Shown: positions 1 to 9,693 of the stretch, piece by piece
Layout of the letters: each line of letters starts with the position of its first letter
Numbering within the stretch: position 1 is the first letter of the stretch
Assembly (NCBI GenBank): GCA_039105265.1
Contig: JAPFFF010000017.1
Location: 2,108,001-2,172,000 of the forward strand
Length of the DNA: 64,000 nt
Reading direction: 5' to 3'
Source: Tritrichomonas musculus
Lineage: Eukaryota > Parabasalia > Tritrichomonadida > Tritrichomonadidae
Translations under genes and position numbers: made by a program
Notes under the pieces: model-generated
Databases searched by the model: none
What the model saw: only the letters and a program-made list of their open reading frames with translations
Told to the model about the DNA's origin: nothing

Positions 1-54
1 CAATTAAAAAATAATTTAATAGTAAAAAATCGGTTACTAACCCCACTTGGAAGG

Positions 55-489
55 ATGAACTCTCTGTGGTTTTGCTGCGATCCCGAACCTTCAATTGATT
101 TGAAGGCCTGCAAGGGAATACAGCAGACTAGAAACACGGAAGATGCTTCATCACCCTTCCTCGGAATTTTCAATGAAGATCCTGCTGATATTGCTAGCAG
201 GCTTCAAAGGCCCGTCACTCCAGCCCCTTCCGGCTGCCCCGTAGAAACATCAGTTGTCCCTCCATGCTATACCAAAAAAGCTTTAAAAGCTCCATCATGC
301 TTCTCAAATAAGCCATTGGAAACTGCTCTCCCACCTGCAACTCATGCTCCTCTCCCATTAAAGACTTTCAGAAAGCATGTTGATGATTTAAAGCCATTTG
401 ATTCCATTGTTTGTGAATCACCACCAACCCATGGGCCTTTTGATTTTTCTACAGACTCTCTCAAGACAGAATGTGCTATTTTCTTTTAA
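55..489 (+). CDS. Small hypothetical protein, 144 aa
   Basis: I do not recognise a family. The protein is rich in proline, serine and cysteine (about 8 Cys) and has no clear signal peptide or membrane segment. Its codons are visibly richer in G/C than the surrounding DNA, with many third-position C, which supports a real and perhaps well expressed gene. The frame is open without a stop back to base 1, but those 54 bases are A/T-rich and noncoding-like, so the ATG at 55 is the likely start. A longer protein entering from outside the window cannot be excluded. The C-terminus is Cys-Ala-Ile-Phe-Phe; the cysteine is one residue too far from the end for a CaaX prenylation box. The 250 bases that follow up to the tRNA hold nothing recognisable. 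Confidence 0.6.
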   Translation: MNSLWFCCDPEPSIDLKACKGIQQTRNTEDASSPFLGIFNEDPADIASRLQRPVTPAPSGCPVETSVVPPCYTKKALKAPSCFSNKPLETALPPATHAPLPLKTFRKHVDDLKPFDSIVCESPPTHGPFDFSTDSLKTECAIFF

Positions 490-739
490 ATCACCTCTGT
501 TTTGGATTTTATTACAGATTTTTTACGCACTTTCTTTGTCCCTTTGTATATGTTAACTTTTTTCAAAGAAAGCGTTTTTTTACTGTTTATTAAAAAATTA
601 AAATAATAATTATTTCTTATGTATTCATCATCTTTTATGAAATAATATTTCATTAAGGTGGTAGTTAAGCAAATAAGTGATCTTATGTTTTATGAAAATA
701 TAATTCTTCTTATTTGATAAATAATTTCAATCCTTAGGA

Positions 740-812
740 GCCTGCGTAGCATAGTGGTTATTGCGTTCGCCTTGTAAGCGAAAGGTCGGCGGTCCGACTC
801 CGCTCGTAGGCA
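740..812 (+). tRNA. tRNA-Thr (anticodon TGT)
   Basis: A complete cloverleaf can be drawn. The acceptor stem GCCTGCG pairs with CGTAGGC (one G-T pair) and the discriminator base is A812. The D-arm carries GTGG in the loop. The anticodon stem TTCGC/GCGAA encloses the 7-base loop CTTGTAA, giving anticodon TGT, which reads ACA (Thr). The T-arm has loop TCCGACT, a slight variant of the usual TTCGANT. There is no intron and no encoded CCA. A run of seven T follows. Confidence 0.95.
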
Positions 813-815
813 TTC

Positions 816-822
816 TTTTTTT
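816..822 (+). terminator. RNA polymerase III T-run terminator of the tRNA
   Basis: Seven consecutive T begin four bases after the tRNA 3' end, the usual Pol III termination signal. Confidence 0.8.
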
Positions 823-831
823 AATCAAAAA

Positions 832-2457
832 ATGGGGTGGAAAGCAAATACGTTTTTTTTTTATTCTTTTGACTTTTTGTTAGCGTAATTTATCGTTATC
901 GATTCAAAAAAAAATGAATTAAGACGTATTAATGAAGAGATCTAGCCTAGAAATTTGATAGATAATTAAATATTATTTTATAATATTTTATATTTATGCT
1001 ATAATAGAAAGTATATAATGTTTTATACGTTTGATTTCGAGCTATTAATATAAATTATATTTCTATGACTAAATGGCTATGAAGAACTTTTGTTAAAGAA
1101 ATTAAATTCTCAATTTTGAATATCATTAACAAAAGTTGTTTCTTTTGAAATATAATATTTAAATGAAAAAGGAGTAATATTTCAAAGGATTCTTTTAAAA
1201 TTGAAATAATTTATTTTTTTATTGCTGCTGATTTATTTATATAATATTTTAATATATTTTATTTATATTATCTTATATATTTTTTAGTAATGTAAAATAT
1301 TATATTTAAATATATATAATATTGTTTATTATATTGAATATTAAGATAAATTCATAATTATAATATGAATAAAGATTTATTATTGAAATGACGATCTTTT
1401 TTTTGAATACATGATTAGTTTATATATTGAATGAAATAAAATTAATATTGAATTAATATATTTTAAATTAATCCATTAAAATATCTTGATTAATCATTTT
1501 ATTTTTACAATAAAAAATAAAATAAAATAATATTCAAAATACAATAAATATGTTTAGTGATATATATACTTGAATACTTTCTTATTTCTTGAAATAAATA
1601 TTTTTAAACTCTTTTTATGACATTTTACACCATTAAAATAAGCCATTAAAATCAAAACCATTTTTTCTCAAAATTACGCGTATAAATATCTTAAACACCA
1701 AAATATACATTAATTCATATAATAAAATATCATATGGAAAAGTATTATATAAAATTCATGGCTGAAAAAAAAGATATGATAAGTTTATATATGAAAAAAA
1801 TTTTAATTTTTTTTTATTTCTGTTTATAAATCTAATATAATTTGAAAAATCTAATAATTTAATTAATCTTATGTGTATTAATATAAATATATTTGGAATT
1901 TTCAAAAATCATAAAGATTGAATGAAATATTAAAGATATATAAGATTAAAAATTTTATAAAATAAACAGTGTAAGACATTCTTAAAATGATTATATCGAG
2001 CAACCAGTTAAAAATTATTGTTTTGAATGCATATAACTTAATATTGATGGAAATAATGAGATTGGAAAAATTCAAAAAGACGTTAAGTCACTTAACATGA
2101 ATACCTCTATGCATTATAAAGATGAGAAAGTTCATACCTAATTTGGAAAAGTGAATTAGTATTAAGCATATAACAAAATATTTAAATTTTATCTAAAAAC
2201 CTTCTACTGTTTTTGAGATATAGGAATCTGACATCTATTTTTTGTTGATAATGATTGTTTTTGTTCTATTTTTTCATTAAATAACGTATACAATTTTTAT
2301 GAATTAAAAACAATCGTATTTTGATCGTTTAAAGTATTGAAAATAAATAATCGTTTTACAAGTGAGAACAAATCAAATACTTACTATTTTTAAATATTTT
2401 AATTTATATGATTCGTTATCACTTGTAAATCAAAGTAATGCGTGCTTTCCACCCCAT
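832..2457. mobile_element. Non-autonomous inverted-repeat element, about 1.6 kb
   Basis: The ends are a perfect 15-bp inverted repeat: atggggtggaaagca at 832-846 and its reverse complement at 2443-2457. The target duplication cannot be read because both flanks are runs of A (at least five A on each side). The interior is very A/T-rich and has no reading frame of useful length, so the element would need a transposase from elsewhere. Its superfamily is not determined. It starts ten bases after the tRNA-Thr terminator. This single feature accounts for nearly the whole 1.8 kb gap between the tRNA and the next gene. Confidence 0.55.
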
Positions 2458-2600
2458 AAAAAAAAAAATGATAAATTTGGTTGAAATCATGAAATGGTTT
2501 GACTAGAAATAACATAAAATAAATTTGCACATTCAAAATTAATATGAAAAACTTATTTATAAAATAATAAAAGTAATCAAAAAGTATTGAGCTATATATT

Positions 2601-5213
2601 TCAATAAAATTCTTCTGATTCTAGGAGAGGCTCATTTGCATGCTGACTTTCTTTCTTATGAATATAAAATCTATAAACGAAGAAGCAAGCAAAAGCAACT
2701 ACTACGATTAATAATCCAAAAACAAATGGATTAAGCAATGTACCAACTACGCTGGCCTTACTATCGTCGTCATCATCTGCAGAGTTATATTCTGATTTAT
2801 GCTTTTCATTATGATCACCTTTCTTTTCATCTTCATCGTCATCATCTTTCTTTTCGCCATCTTTCTTATGATCATCATCCTTCTTTTCGTCGTCTTTCTT
2901 ATGATCATCATCCTTCTTTTCATCATCCTTCTTATGATCATCATCCTTCTTTTCATCATCTTTCTTATGATCATCATCCTTCTTTTCGTCGTCTTTCTTA
3001 TGATCATCATCTTTCTTTTCATCATCCTTCTTATGATCATCATCCTTCTTTTCGTCGTCTTTCTTATGATCATCATCTTTCTTTTCATCATCCTTCTTAT
3101 GATCATCATCCTTCTTTTCATCATCCTTCTTATGATCATCATCCTTCTTTTCATCATCCTTCTTATGATCATCATCCTTCTTTTCGTCGTCTTTCTTATG
3201 ATCATCATCCTTCTTTTCATCATCCTTCTTATGATCATCATCCTTCTTTTCATCATCCTTCTTATGATCATCATCCTTCTTTTCATCATCTTTCTTATGA
3301 TCATCATCCTTCTTTTCGTCGTCTTTCTTATGATCATCATCCTTCTTTTCATCATCCTTCTTATGATCATCATCCTTCTTTTCGTCGTCTTTCTTATGAT
3401 CATCGCCTTTCTTTTCGTCATCTTTCTTACGATCGTCGTCTTTCTTTTCATCATCATCTTTCTTTTCTTCATCCTTCTTGTGATCATCATCCTTCTTTTC
3501 ATCATCCTTCTTGTGACCATCATCTTTCTTTTCATCATCATCTTTCTTTTCATCATCATCTTTCTTATGATCATCATCTTTCTTATGATCATCATCTTTC
3601 TTTTCATCATCCTTTTTTTCGTCGTCTTTCTTATGATTATCGCCTTTCTTTTCATCATCTTTCTTTTCATCTTCTTTCTTACGATCGTCGTCTTTCTTTT
3701 CATCATCCTTCTTGTGATCATCATCTTTCTTTTCATCATCATCTTTCTTATGATCATCATCTTTCTTATGATCATCATCTTTCTTTTTATCGTCATCTTT
3801 CTTATGATCGTCATCTTTCTTACGATCGTCGTCTTTCTTTTCATCATCCTTCTTGTGATCATCATCTTTCTTTTTATCGTCATCTTTCTTATGATCATCA
3901 TCTTTCTTTTCATCATCATCTTTCTTATGATCATCTCCTTTCTTTTCATCATCTTTCTTTTCATCATCTTTCTTTTCGTCGTCTTTCTTATGATTATCGC
4001 CTTTCTTTTCATCATCTTTCTTTTCATCATCTTTCTTTTCATCATCTTTCTTTTCATCATCTTTCTTTTCATCATCTTTCTTTTCATCATCCTTCTTGTG
4101 ATCATCATCTTTCTTTTCATCATCCTTCTTTTCGTCGTCTTTCTTATGATTATCGCCTTTCTTTTCATCATCTTTCTTTTCATCATCTTTCTTTTCATCA
4201 TCCTTCTTTTCGTCGTCTTTCTTATGATTATCGCCTTTCTTTTCATCATCTTTCTTTTCATCATCCTTCTTTTCGTCGTCTTTCTTATGATTATCGCCTT
4301 TCTTTTCATCATCTTTCTTTTCATCATCCTTCTTGTGATCATCATCTTTCTTTTCATCATCCTTCTTTTCATCATCCTTCTTTTCGTCGTCTTTCTTATG
4401 ATTATCGCCTTTCTTTTCATCATCATTCTTTTCATCATCCTTCTTGTGATCATCATCTTTCTTTTCATCATCATCTTTCTTTTCATCATCCTTCTTTTCG
4501 TCGTCTTTCTTATGATCATCATCTTTCTTTTCATCATCTTTCTTTTCATCATCCTTCTTGTGATCATCATCTTTCTTTTCATCATCCTTCTTTTCGTCGT
4601 CTTTCTTATGATCATCATCTTTCTTTTCATCATCCTTTTTGTGATCATCATCTTTCTTATGATCATCTCCTTTCTTTTCATCATCCTTCTTTTCTCCATC
4701 TTCTTTTTCATCGTCCTTCTTATTGGACTCTTTAAGAGTTTGATTATTTGGATTAAAAGACGTGGTATTTGAATTTAAAACAAGAGTGGCATTGTTCTGA
4801 ATTTCTGTTGAATTTACTATGAGAGTATGGTTTACTGAAGTGGTAGAAATATTTGTTGCTGTTTCGGTTTTATTTAAAACAGATGTATTAGATGGCTGTA
4901 GCTGCGAGTTCTCATCATTTTTCTTTGATTCTTTATCTGCTTTTGATTCGTTCTCTTTTTCATCGTCATCTTTTATTAAATTCTTTGTAAGAGTATTGAA
5001 ATTCTGTCTTTCTTTAGATGATGTATTAAGATTATTTTTTCCAATAGTGAAATTTTCAGTTTGTTTAAATGTATTTTGACGATTATATTGATCTGAATTT
5101 GACATATTAGCATTTTGATTGATTTTACTAAGAGAATTTTGATTTGTACTGTCTGAATCCGGTACTTTCAATGATAAAGTAACAGAAATAATTGCCCAAA
5201 AGATAGCAAGCAT
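2601..5213 (-). CDS. Type I membrane protein with a long Asp/Lys/His/Glu repeat ectodomain
   Basis: The first ATG of the frame is at 5213; earlier in-frame codons offer only non-ATG starts. The product (about 870 aa) opens with a typical signal peptide, MLAIFWAIISVTLSLK. Next comes a Ser/Thr/Asn-rich stretch with many N-x-S/T sites, then about 640 residues of near-perfect repeats of units such as KKDDDHKKDDE. A short spacer, one transmembrane helix (LLIVVVAFACFFVYRFYI) and a tail ending in EPLLESEEFY follow. The DNA of the repeat is a 33-bp minisatellite in its C-terminal half. The layout predicts a glycosylated surface or endomembrane protein with a highly charged, probably unfolded, possibly metal-binding ectodomain. 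TTCATTA lies 22 bases before this ATG and resembles the trichomonad initiator. No named family is recognised. Confidence 0.8.
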   Translation of the reverse strand: MLAIFWAIISVTLSLKVPDSDSTNQNSLSKINQNANMSNSDQYNRQNTFKQTENFTIGKNNLNTSSKERQNFNTLTKNLIKDDDEKENESKADKESKKNDENSQLQPSNTSVLNKTETATNISTTSVNHTLIVNSTEIQNNATLVLNSNTTSFNPNNQTLKESNKKDDEKEDGEKKDDEKKGDDHKKDDDHKKDDEKKDDDHKKDDEKKDDEKKDDDHKKDDEKKDDEKKDDDHKKDDEKKDDEKKDDDEKKDDDHKKDDEKNDDEKKGDNHKKDDEKKDDEKKDDEKKDDDHKKDDEKKDDEKKGDNHKKDDEKKDDEKKDDEKKGDNHKKDDEKKDDEKKDDEKKDDEKKGDNHKKDDEKKDDEKKDDDHKKDDEKKDDEKKDDEKKDDEKKDDEKKDDEKKGDNHKKDDEKKDDEKKDDEKKGDDHKKDDDEKKDDDHKKDDDKKKDDDHKKDDEKKDDDRKKDDDHKKDDDKKKDDDHKKDDDHKKDDDEKKDDDHKKDDEKKDDDRKKEDEKKDDEKKGDNHKKDDEKKDDEKKDDDHKKDDDHKKDDDEKKDDDEKKDDGHKKDDEKKDDDHKKDEEKKDDDEKKDDDRKKDDEKKGDDHKKDDEKKDDDHKKDDEKKDDDHKKDDEKKDDDHKKDDEKKDDDHKKDDEKKDDDHKKDDEKKDDDHKKDDEKKDDDHKKDDEKKDDDHKKDDEKKDDDHKKDDEKKDDDHKKDDEKKDDDHKKDDEKKDDDHKKDDEKKDDDHKKDDEKKDDDHKKDDEKKDDDHKKDDEKKDDDHKKDGEKKDDDDEDEKKGDHNEKHKSEYNSADDDDDSKASVVGTLLNPFVFGLLIVVVAFACFFVYRFYIHKKESQHANEPLLESEEFY
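2830..4740. repeat. Coding minisatellite (33-bp and related units)
   Basis: Tandem array inside the membrane-protein gene. From about 2860 to 3410 it is a regular run of roughly 16 units of 33 bp (11 codons). Farther on, units of other lengths alternate. Two codon variants alternate along the array (gtcgtc versus atcatc on the plus strand), suggesting expansion of higher-order blocks. Its period keeps several other frames open for about 2 kb. Confidence 0.9.
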
Positions 5214-5464
5214 TGCTTTTATATATAATGAACAAATATCACACAAAAATTCTATGACTAATCGACCAAAAACTCAATTTTTTAAATATAAAAAAGAAAC
5301 GTTTAAAAATTGAAAATTCTGATAAATATCTTTGATGCATCAAACGTTTTCTGATTGTATAACAGAGTTTTTTCCAAAATAATCTACTTAATTAATATTA
5401 GATAAAATCAATGAAATTTTTCATTTTATTTAGGATTTCAACTAATGAGTATTATTCAAGGATT

Positions 5465-8400
5465 TTATTCCTTGAAAAAGAATTTTTCGTATTCATCAGG
5501 CCCAGCGCTAATATTTCTAACTTCTTCATCTAAACCTGGCCATTCTTTAACCATTGTTTGAGCTACATAGAGTTTTGGCTTCTTTGTGAGCGGGTTGTTA
5601 CATAAGTCAATTGTCTTAGCCTCATCTATTGTTTCATCACTGCACCATGTTTCACACCACAACCAGTTTTGTGGGAGAGAGTAGATTGGAATTTGATCTT
5701 GTGCGTAATTAGGTAAATCTTGATCAAGATTTGCTAATGATAGAGGATCAGCAGAAAGAAGTTGATAGTGGTAACGAAGAACATCACCTGCAGCCATTTG
5801 TCTGAATCTTCTGAGGTCGATTGCGAAAAGTGCTGATATATGATATTTCTTTTCACCAAGATGGTCCTTCCAATAACCTTGCTTCCAAAATCTAAATGGC
5901 TCTGTTTCTTTCCTCGAATCACAGAATGGTGTAAAAGCATAAGGTGCTTTTCCGAAATCCATTCTCATTAATTCAATGAGGTCAGTCCTAACAATTTGAT
6001 CGCTATCAATATAGATGACACGCTCGAGATCGAGAGGGAAAAGAACATCAAGGAAGAGGATCTTATTACCCCATATAATTCTTTGTTTTTCGTATTGTGG
6101 ACGAAGCCATTGAGGCCACTTGTAAGAAACAAGTTGATATGAGAAGTTGTACTTATTTGCCATAATTGGTAAGGTTGCTTTGAATTGCGGTGACAAGAAT
6201 GCTTTGATGATCCAAAACTTGACGTTATATTTCGAACGTCTTCGTACTGCAACCATCATAATCTTCAAAAGCCTTTCGTATAAATGGCCGCTTGCAACAG
6301 AAAAGACATCAACTCGAGTTGTATTTGTTGTTGGCGTTACTGATAAGTTATAAACTTTAATACCTTCCATTCCTGGATTAACTTTAACTGTAAGAATGTT
6401 GCTTGTTTGGCCAAATCCTGTAACAATGATATGTTTGGTTACCATCGAATAAATACTCTTAGATCTCTGGCCGCCAAGATCAACAGTCCATATTCCTGGG
6501 TTAGCAGCAAGTTGCCAATAACCGTTTGATCGCATTACAATTGTATCGGAATGCTTAACGTTATTTGAGTCAAAGAGGGCAAGTTCAGCACCTTCAGCGT
6601 ATGAAAGACCATCATCAACTGCACAAACTCCATCAGCTTTCAAATTAGTGAGTATATAGGTTCCCATATGAGTACTTGGTGAGAGTTCAGAGAGAAGAAT
6701 ATTATCAAGATCGACCGAAGCTTTCATTGATTCAAAGATCCAACTATCTGGCATATCAGGCATTGAACTGTAAGTCGTTGTATCATTAAGCATTGAAAAG
6801 ATTGCTCGGTCATTATCTAATGCCATTCTGTAATATGAAGTCATTGGTTCAGTGAGAACGTTTGGAGGTACAAGAACAAGGCGAACAGCGACAACATCTT
6901 GAAGATAATCAATAATACTGGCCATTCGCTGAAAATCACGTGTGAATGGATCAGCATATATATCCCAAATAAGTTTTCCTTCGTTTTCTTTCTTGCCATT
7001 AAAAACAGCAGATGATTGAATTTCAAATACGTCATCTAATGATTCGCGCCTTTCAATTGATTCGGTAATCCAATCCATACAAACAAGAGACATGAAGAAC
7101 ATAACATCAGTTCGCTTATACTTAATATTTTGCATCGATTCGTTTAATGGCCTTGAAATTGTATGCGAGGTCCATTCGTCTATAACTTTCAGCCTTTGAA
7201 GAGTAATTTCATGATTCTTAATGATTCTTCCATTTACAAATAAAGAATTCTTGTCATTACTGGTTTTGATGTCGAAAAGAGAAAGGAATCTTTCTGGAAT
7301 TTGGGTTGGATTGATTGCAAACATAGATGGAACTGAATGATGTTTAGAATCTTTTGCAAAATTAACAAATGTGCTAATCTCGGTTTCATTTTCAGAGTAT
7401 AAAACATAAAAGTTTATGGCTCTGCCTTCATCAGTGTAATTCCATTCGATATTACCCATTGTCTCAACAAACGAAAGTTGTTGGGAAAGTGGCTTATGAT
7501 ATATTTTAGTGCTTGTTGGTGATTCATAAAGTATGGCATTGTCAAATGATGATACAATAATGTTAGATCGACCAAGTATTGAAATGGCTGTTTCATTTTC
7601 GAGGCTAAGAATTCTATATTGTCGAATGTTTGATGCAAGAAGTGAAACTGCACGCTGAAGTTCGTAAACAACTCCTTGGGTTCCATGAGAAAGTGATATT
7701 GGCTTTCCATTCAAGAGAATCATTGTTGGATCCATTTCAGTTTGAATGAAGAAATTATTGAGCTTCTCAATTATTTTTGATTCTTCTGAGTCAGTATCAT
7801 AAAGGGTATAAAGTTCATCCCAATGGAGTAATTTGATATCATCATAAGCATCATTTGCTTTTCCTTTCATTTTCTTAATTTTTTCAGATAATTTTTCAAT
7901 TTGGCTTTCATAAGAAGCAGCGAAATGCTGTTCGTCAACTGGATTCAAATGATATGTCTTGATATTAAAACCAGAATATTTCATTGTTGCAATGAGGAAG
8001 TTCAATGCCCATCTTTCACCTCCATTTAAAGCTAAATGATGAAATGCAAAAGCAACTTTTCGAGATAAGCGATTGCCAAGTGTAAAATGAGGAATTAAAC
8101 CAACACGTATACCAAATCCTTTTTCAATAAAACTTGTCAATGAAAGAAAGTTATTGTAACCACTGTAAGTTGATGGATCACCGACAAATATGATATTGAA
8201 CAAATTTTTTCGGATACGTGGGAATGATGCAGTTGAAAATAGTTCTCGAATACTTACTCCCCAACTTGCATATTCTGGATCATTTTCAATATCGTTGAGA
8301 AAATAAGTTAGGTTTGGCGTTTCATAATCAAAAAAGTATACAGCATCGTTTTCCAATTGAACAGATGAAAGCTGTGTGGCAACACTTGGACTCATTTTAA

Positions 8401-9439
8401 AGTTTGATTCAAGTATGTTTCGAAGATTTTTCTCTTCATTGATGATATCTAAGATTGTGAAGGAATCAAGATGCTTGAATTGTACACGGCGACCATTTAT
8501 TAAAGAAAAGCAATTTCCTTTGGTAATAAGCCTTGATACTTGATCGTATGAATCGAAATCTGGTTTAGAATGAGAAATTTCGCTCATAAAAAGAGGGAAA
8601 TTATTTGTGACATCACGAATAAGTCTTGGAAGATTTGTTTCATTGTGCTTTTTTAAAAATCCACAAAATCGAGAACCAAAGTTTGTAATATTTGTAACAT
8701 TAACATATGATTCTGGGATATCTTTGACCAATCTCGTCGTTTCATCAGTAAATGTAGTATTTTGCTTAGATGCAGCATCAAGCACGATTGAATCTTTAAC
8801 ACCATATTCCATTGAATATCGGAAAGGGCGCATTTCAATTCCAAATCCTCTTATTGGAATTCCATATTTGTCAGTCTGAGCAATTGGACGTAAAACAAAT
8901 GAAATTTCATTTTGAATCATTGATAAAATTTTTTGTGCAACCTCTTGATTATGAAGATTAGCATAAACAAAGGATGATCCGGAATTAAAAGTGATATCAA
9001 AGTCAAATTCGATGGTTGATCCAGGCAACTTAGGAATATTAAATTGCTTAAAAACATCATCAGAATTGTCTGGAGTATCATCTTTTGGAATCCAAAATAT
9101 ATCTTGAATTTTTGATCCACAAAAAGTACGTGCAGTTTCTCTGTACATTTCTGCGCGAGGCAAATAATATCCAAGGTTAATTTCTTTCTGAAGTAAAGAA
9201 AATAGCTCGGTAGGAAGGAACGATTTTGCATTTTCCCAAATATATGTTTCATTATCAGCTTGATTAGCTTTGAGAATAGATGATAGGAAAGTTGTTGATA
9301 TAAAGTCAGAATAATCAGAAAGATAAAATAAAACTTGTTCAAATAACGGCACACCATACCATGGCGCGACAACACCTAGAGACACAGCATGGTCTGGCCG
9401 GAAAGTACTTGTTACAAGAGATAAGAGTAGTAAAAACAT
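5465..9439 (-). CDS. UGGT: UDP-glucose:glycoprotein glucosyltransferase (UGGT)
   Basis: This ER folding sensor transfers glucose from UDP-glucose to N-glycans of misfolded glycoproteins so that they re-enter the calreticulin cycle. At 1324 aa it is somewhat shorter than animal UGGT (about 1500). An N-terminal signal peptide (MFLLLLSLVTSTF) is followed by the large folding-sensor region to about residue 1040. The C-terminal GT24 domain (about 1043-1305) contains VFSVASGHLYERLLKIMM, the metal-binding DSD at 1145-1147, and the family signature LDQDLPNYAQ with LPQNWLWCETWC. These motifs make the call secure. The C-terminus is FFFKE, without an H/KDEL retrieval signal, so retention must work differently. 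The mannose-1-phosphate guanylyltransferase gene lies 254 bp upstream on the same strand and feeds the same glycan pathway. Confidence 0.96.
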   Translation of the reverse strand: MFLLLLSLVTSTFRPDHAVSLGVVAPWYGVPLFEQVLFYLSDYSDFISTTFLSSILKANQADNETYIWENAKSFLPTELFSLLQKEINLGYYLPRAEMYRETARTFCGSKIQDIFWIPKDDTPDNSDDVFKQFNIPKLPGSTIEFDFDITFNSGSSFVYANLHNQEVAQKILSMIQNEISFVLRPIAQTDKYGIPIRGFGIEMRPFRYSMEYGVKDSIVLDAASKQNTTFTDETTRLVKDIPESYVNVTNITNFGSRFCGFLKKHNETNLPRLIRDVTNNFPLFMSEISHSKPDFDSYDQVSRLITKGNCFSLINGRRVQFKHLDSFTILDIINEEKNLRNILESNFKMSPSVATQLSSVQLENDAVYFFDYETPNLTYFLNDIENDPEYASWGVSIRELFSTASFPRIRKNLFNIIFVGDPSTYSGYNNFLSLTSFIEKGFGIRVGLIPHFTLGNRLSRKVAFAFHHLALNGGERWALNFLIATMKYSGFNIKTYHLNPVDEQHFAASYESQIEKLSEKIKKMKGKANDAYDDIKLLHWDELYTLYDTDSEESKIIEKLNNFFIQTEMDPTMILLNGKPISLSHGTQGVVYELQRAVSLLASNIRQYRILSLENETAISILGRSNIIVSSFDNAILYESPTSTKIYHKPLSQQLSFVETMGNIEWNYTDEGRAINFYVLYSENETEISTFVNFAKDSKHHSVPSMFAINPTQIPERFLSLFDIKTSNDKNSLFVNGRIIKNHEITLQRLKVIDEWTSHTISRPLNESMQNIKYKRTDVMFFMSLVCMDWITESIERRESLDDVFEIQSSAVFNGKKENEGKLIWDIYADPFTRDFQRMASIIDYLQDVVAVRLVLVPPNVLTEPMTSYYRMALDNDRAIFSMLNDTTTYSSMPDMPDSWIFESMKASVDLDNILLSELSPSTHMGTYILTNLKADGVCAVDDGLSYAEGAELALFDSNNVKHSDTIVMRSNGYWQLAANPGIWTVDLGGQRSKSIYSMVTKHIIVTGFGQTSNILTVKVNPGMEGIKVYNLSVTPTTNTTRVDVFSVASGHLYERLLKIMMVAVRRRSKYNVKFWIIKAFLSPQFKATLPIMANKYNFSYQLVSYKWPQWLRPQYEKQRIIWGNKILFLDVLFPLDLERVIYIDSDQIVRTDLIELMRMDFGKAPYAFTPFCDSRKETEPFRFWKQGYWKDHLGEKKYHISALFAIDLRRFRQMAAGDVLRYHYQLLSADPLSLANLDQDLPNYAQDQIPIYSLPQNWLWCETWCSDETIDEAKTIDLCNNPLTKKPKLYVAQTMVKEWPGLDEEVRNISAGPDEYEKFFFKE

Positions 9440-9693
9440 TGAACTTTTTCAATTGAATAGAAATGTTCATATTAAAATTTGATTCATGAATAATGATTTA
9501 TAAATCATCATATACTTATTTAATATGCCTTATTAACAATCCTATGCCCAAAAAACATCAAAAATGCTCAAACCGACATCTTTACGTATTAAAAAGATTT
9601 AGAATTATTTATATAAAAATCGAAAAGATTCAATTTAAAAAATTGAACATTTATTTATGAAATCAAGCACAGGATATTTTGTGCTATTCTTTA

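Noticed and set aside
1-54. Intron or upstream exon before the gene at 55, suggested by actaac at about 36-41
   Set aside because: The trichomonad 3' splice motif needs a fixed ACTAAC-plus-ACACAG arrangement, which is not present here.
2738-4772. Long open frames of about 650 codons on both strands across the charged-repeat region
   Set aside because: They arise because the 33-bp period is a multiple of three and its codons avoid stops in other frames. Only the minus frame with signal peptide and membrane helix makes sense.
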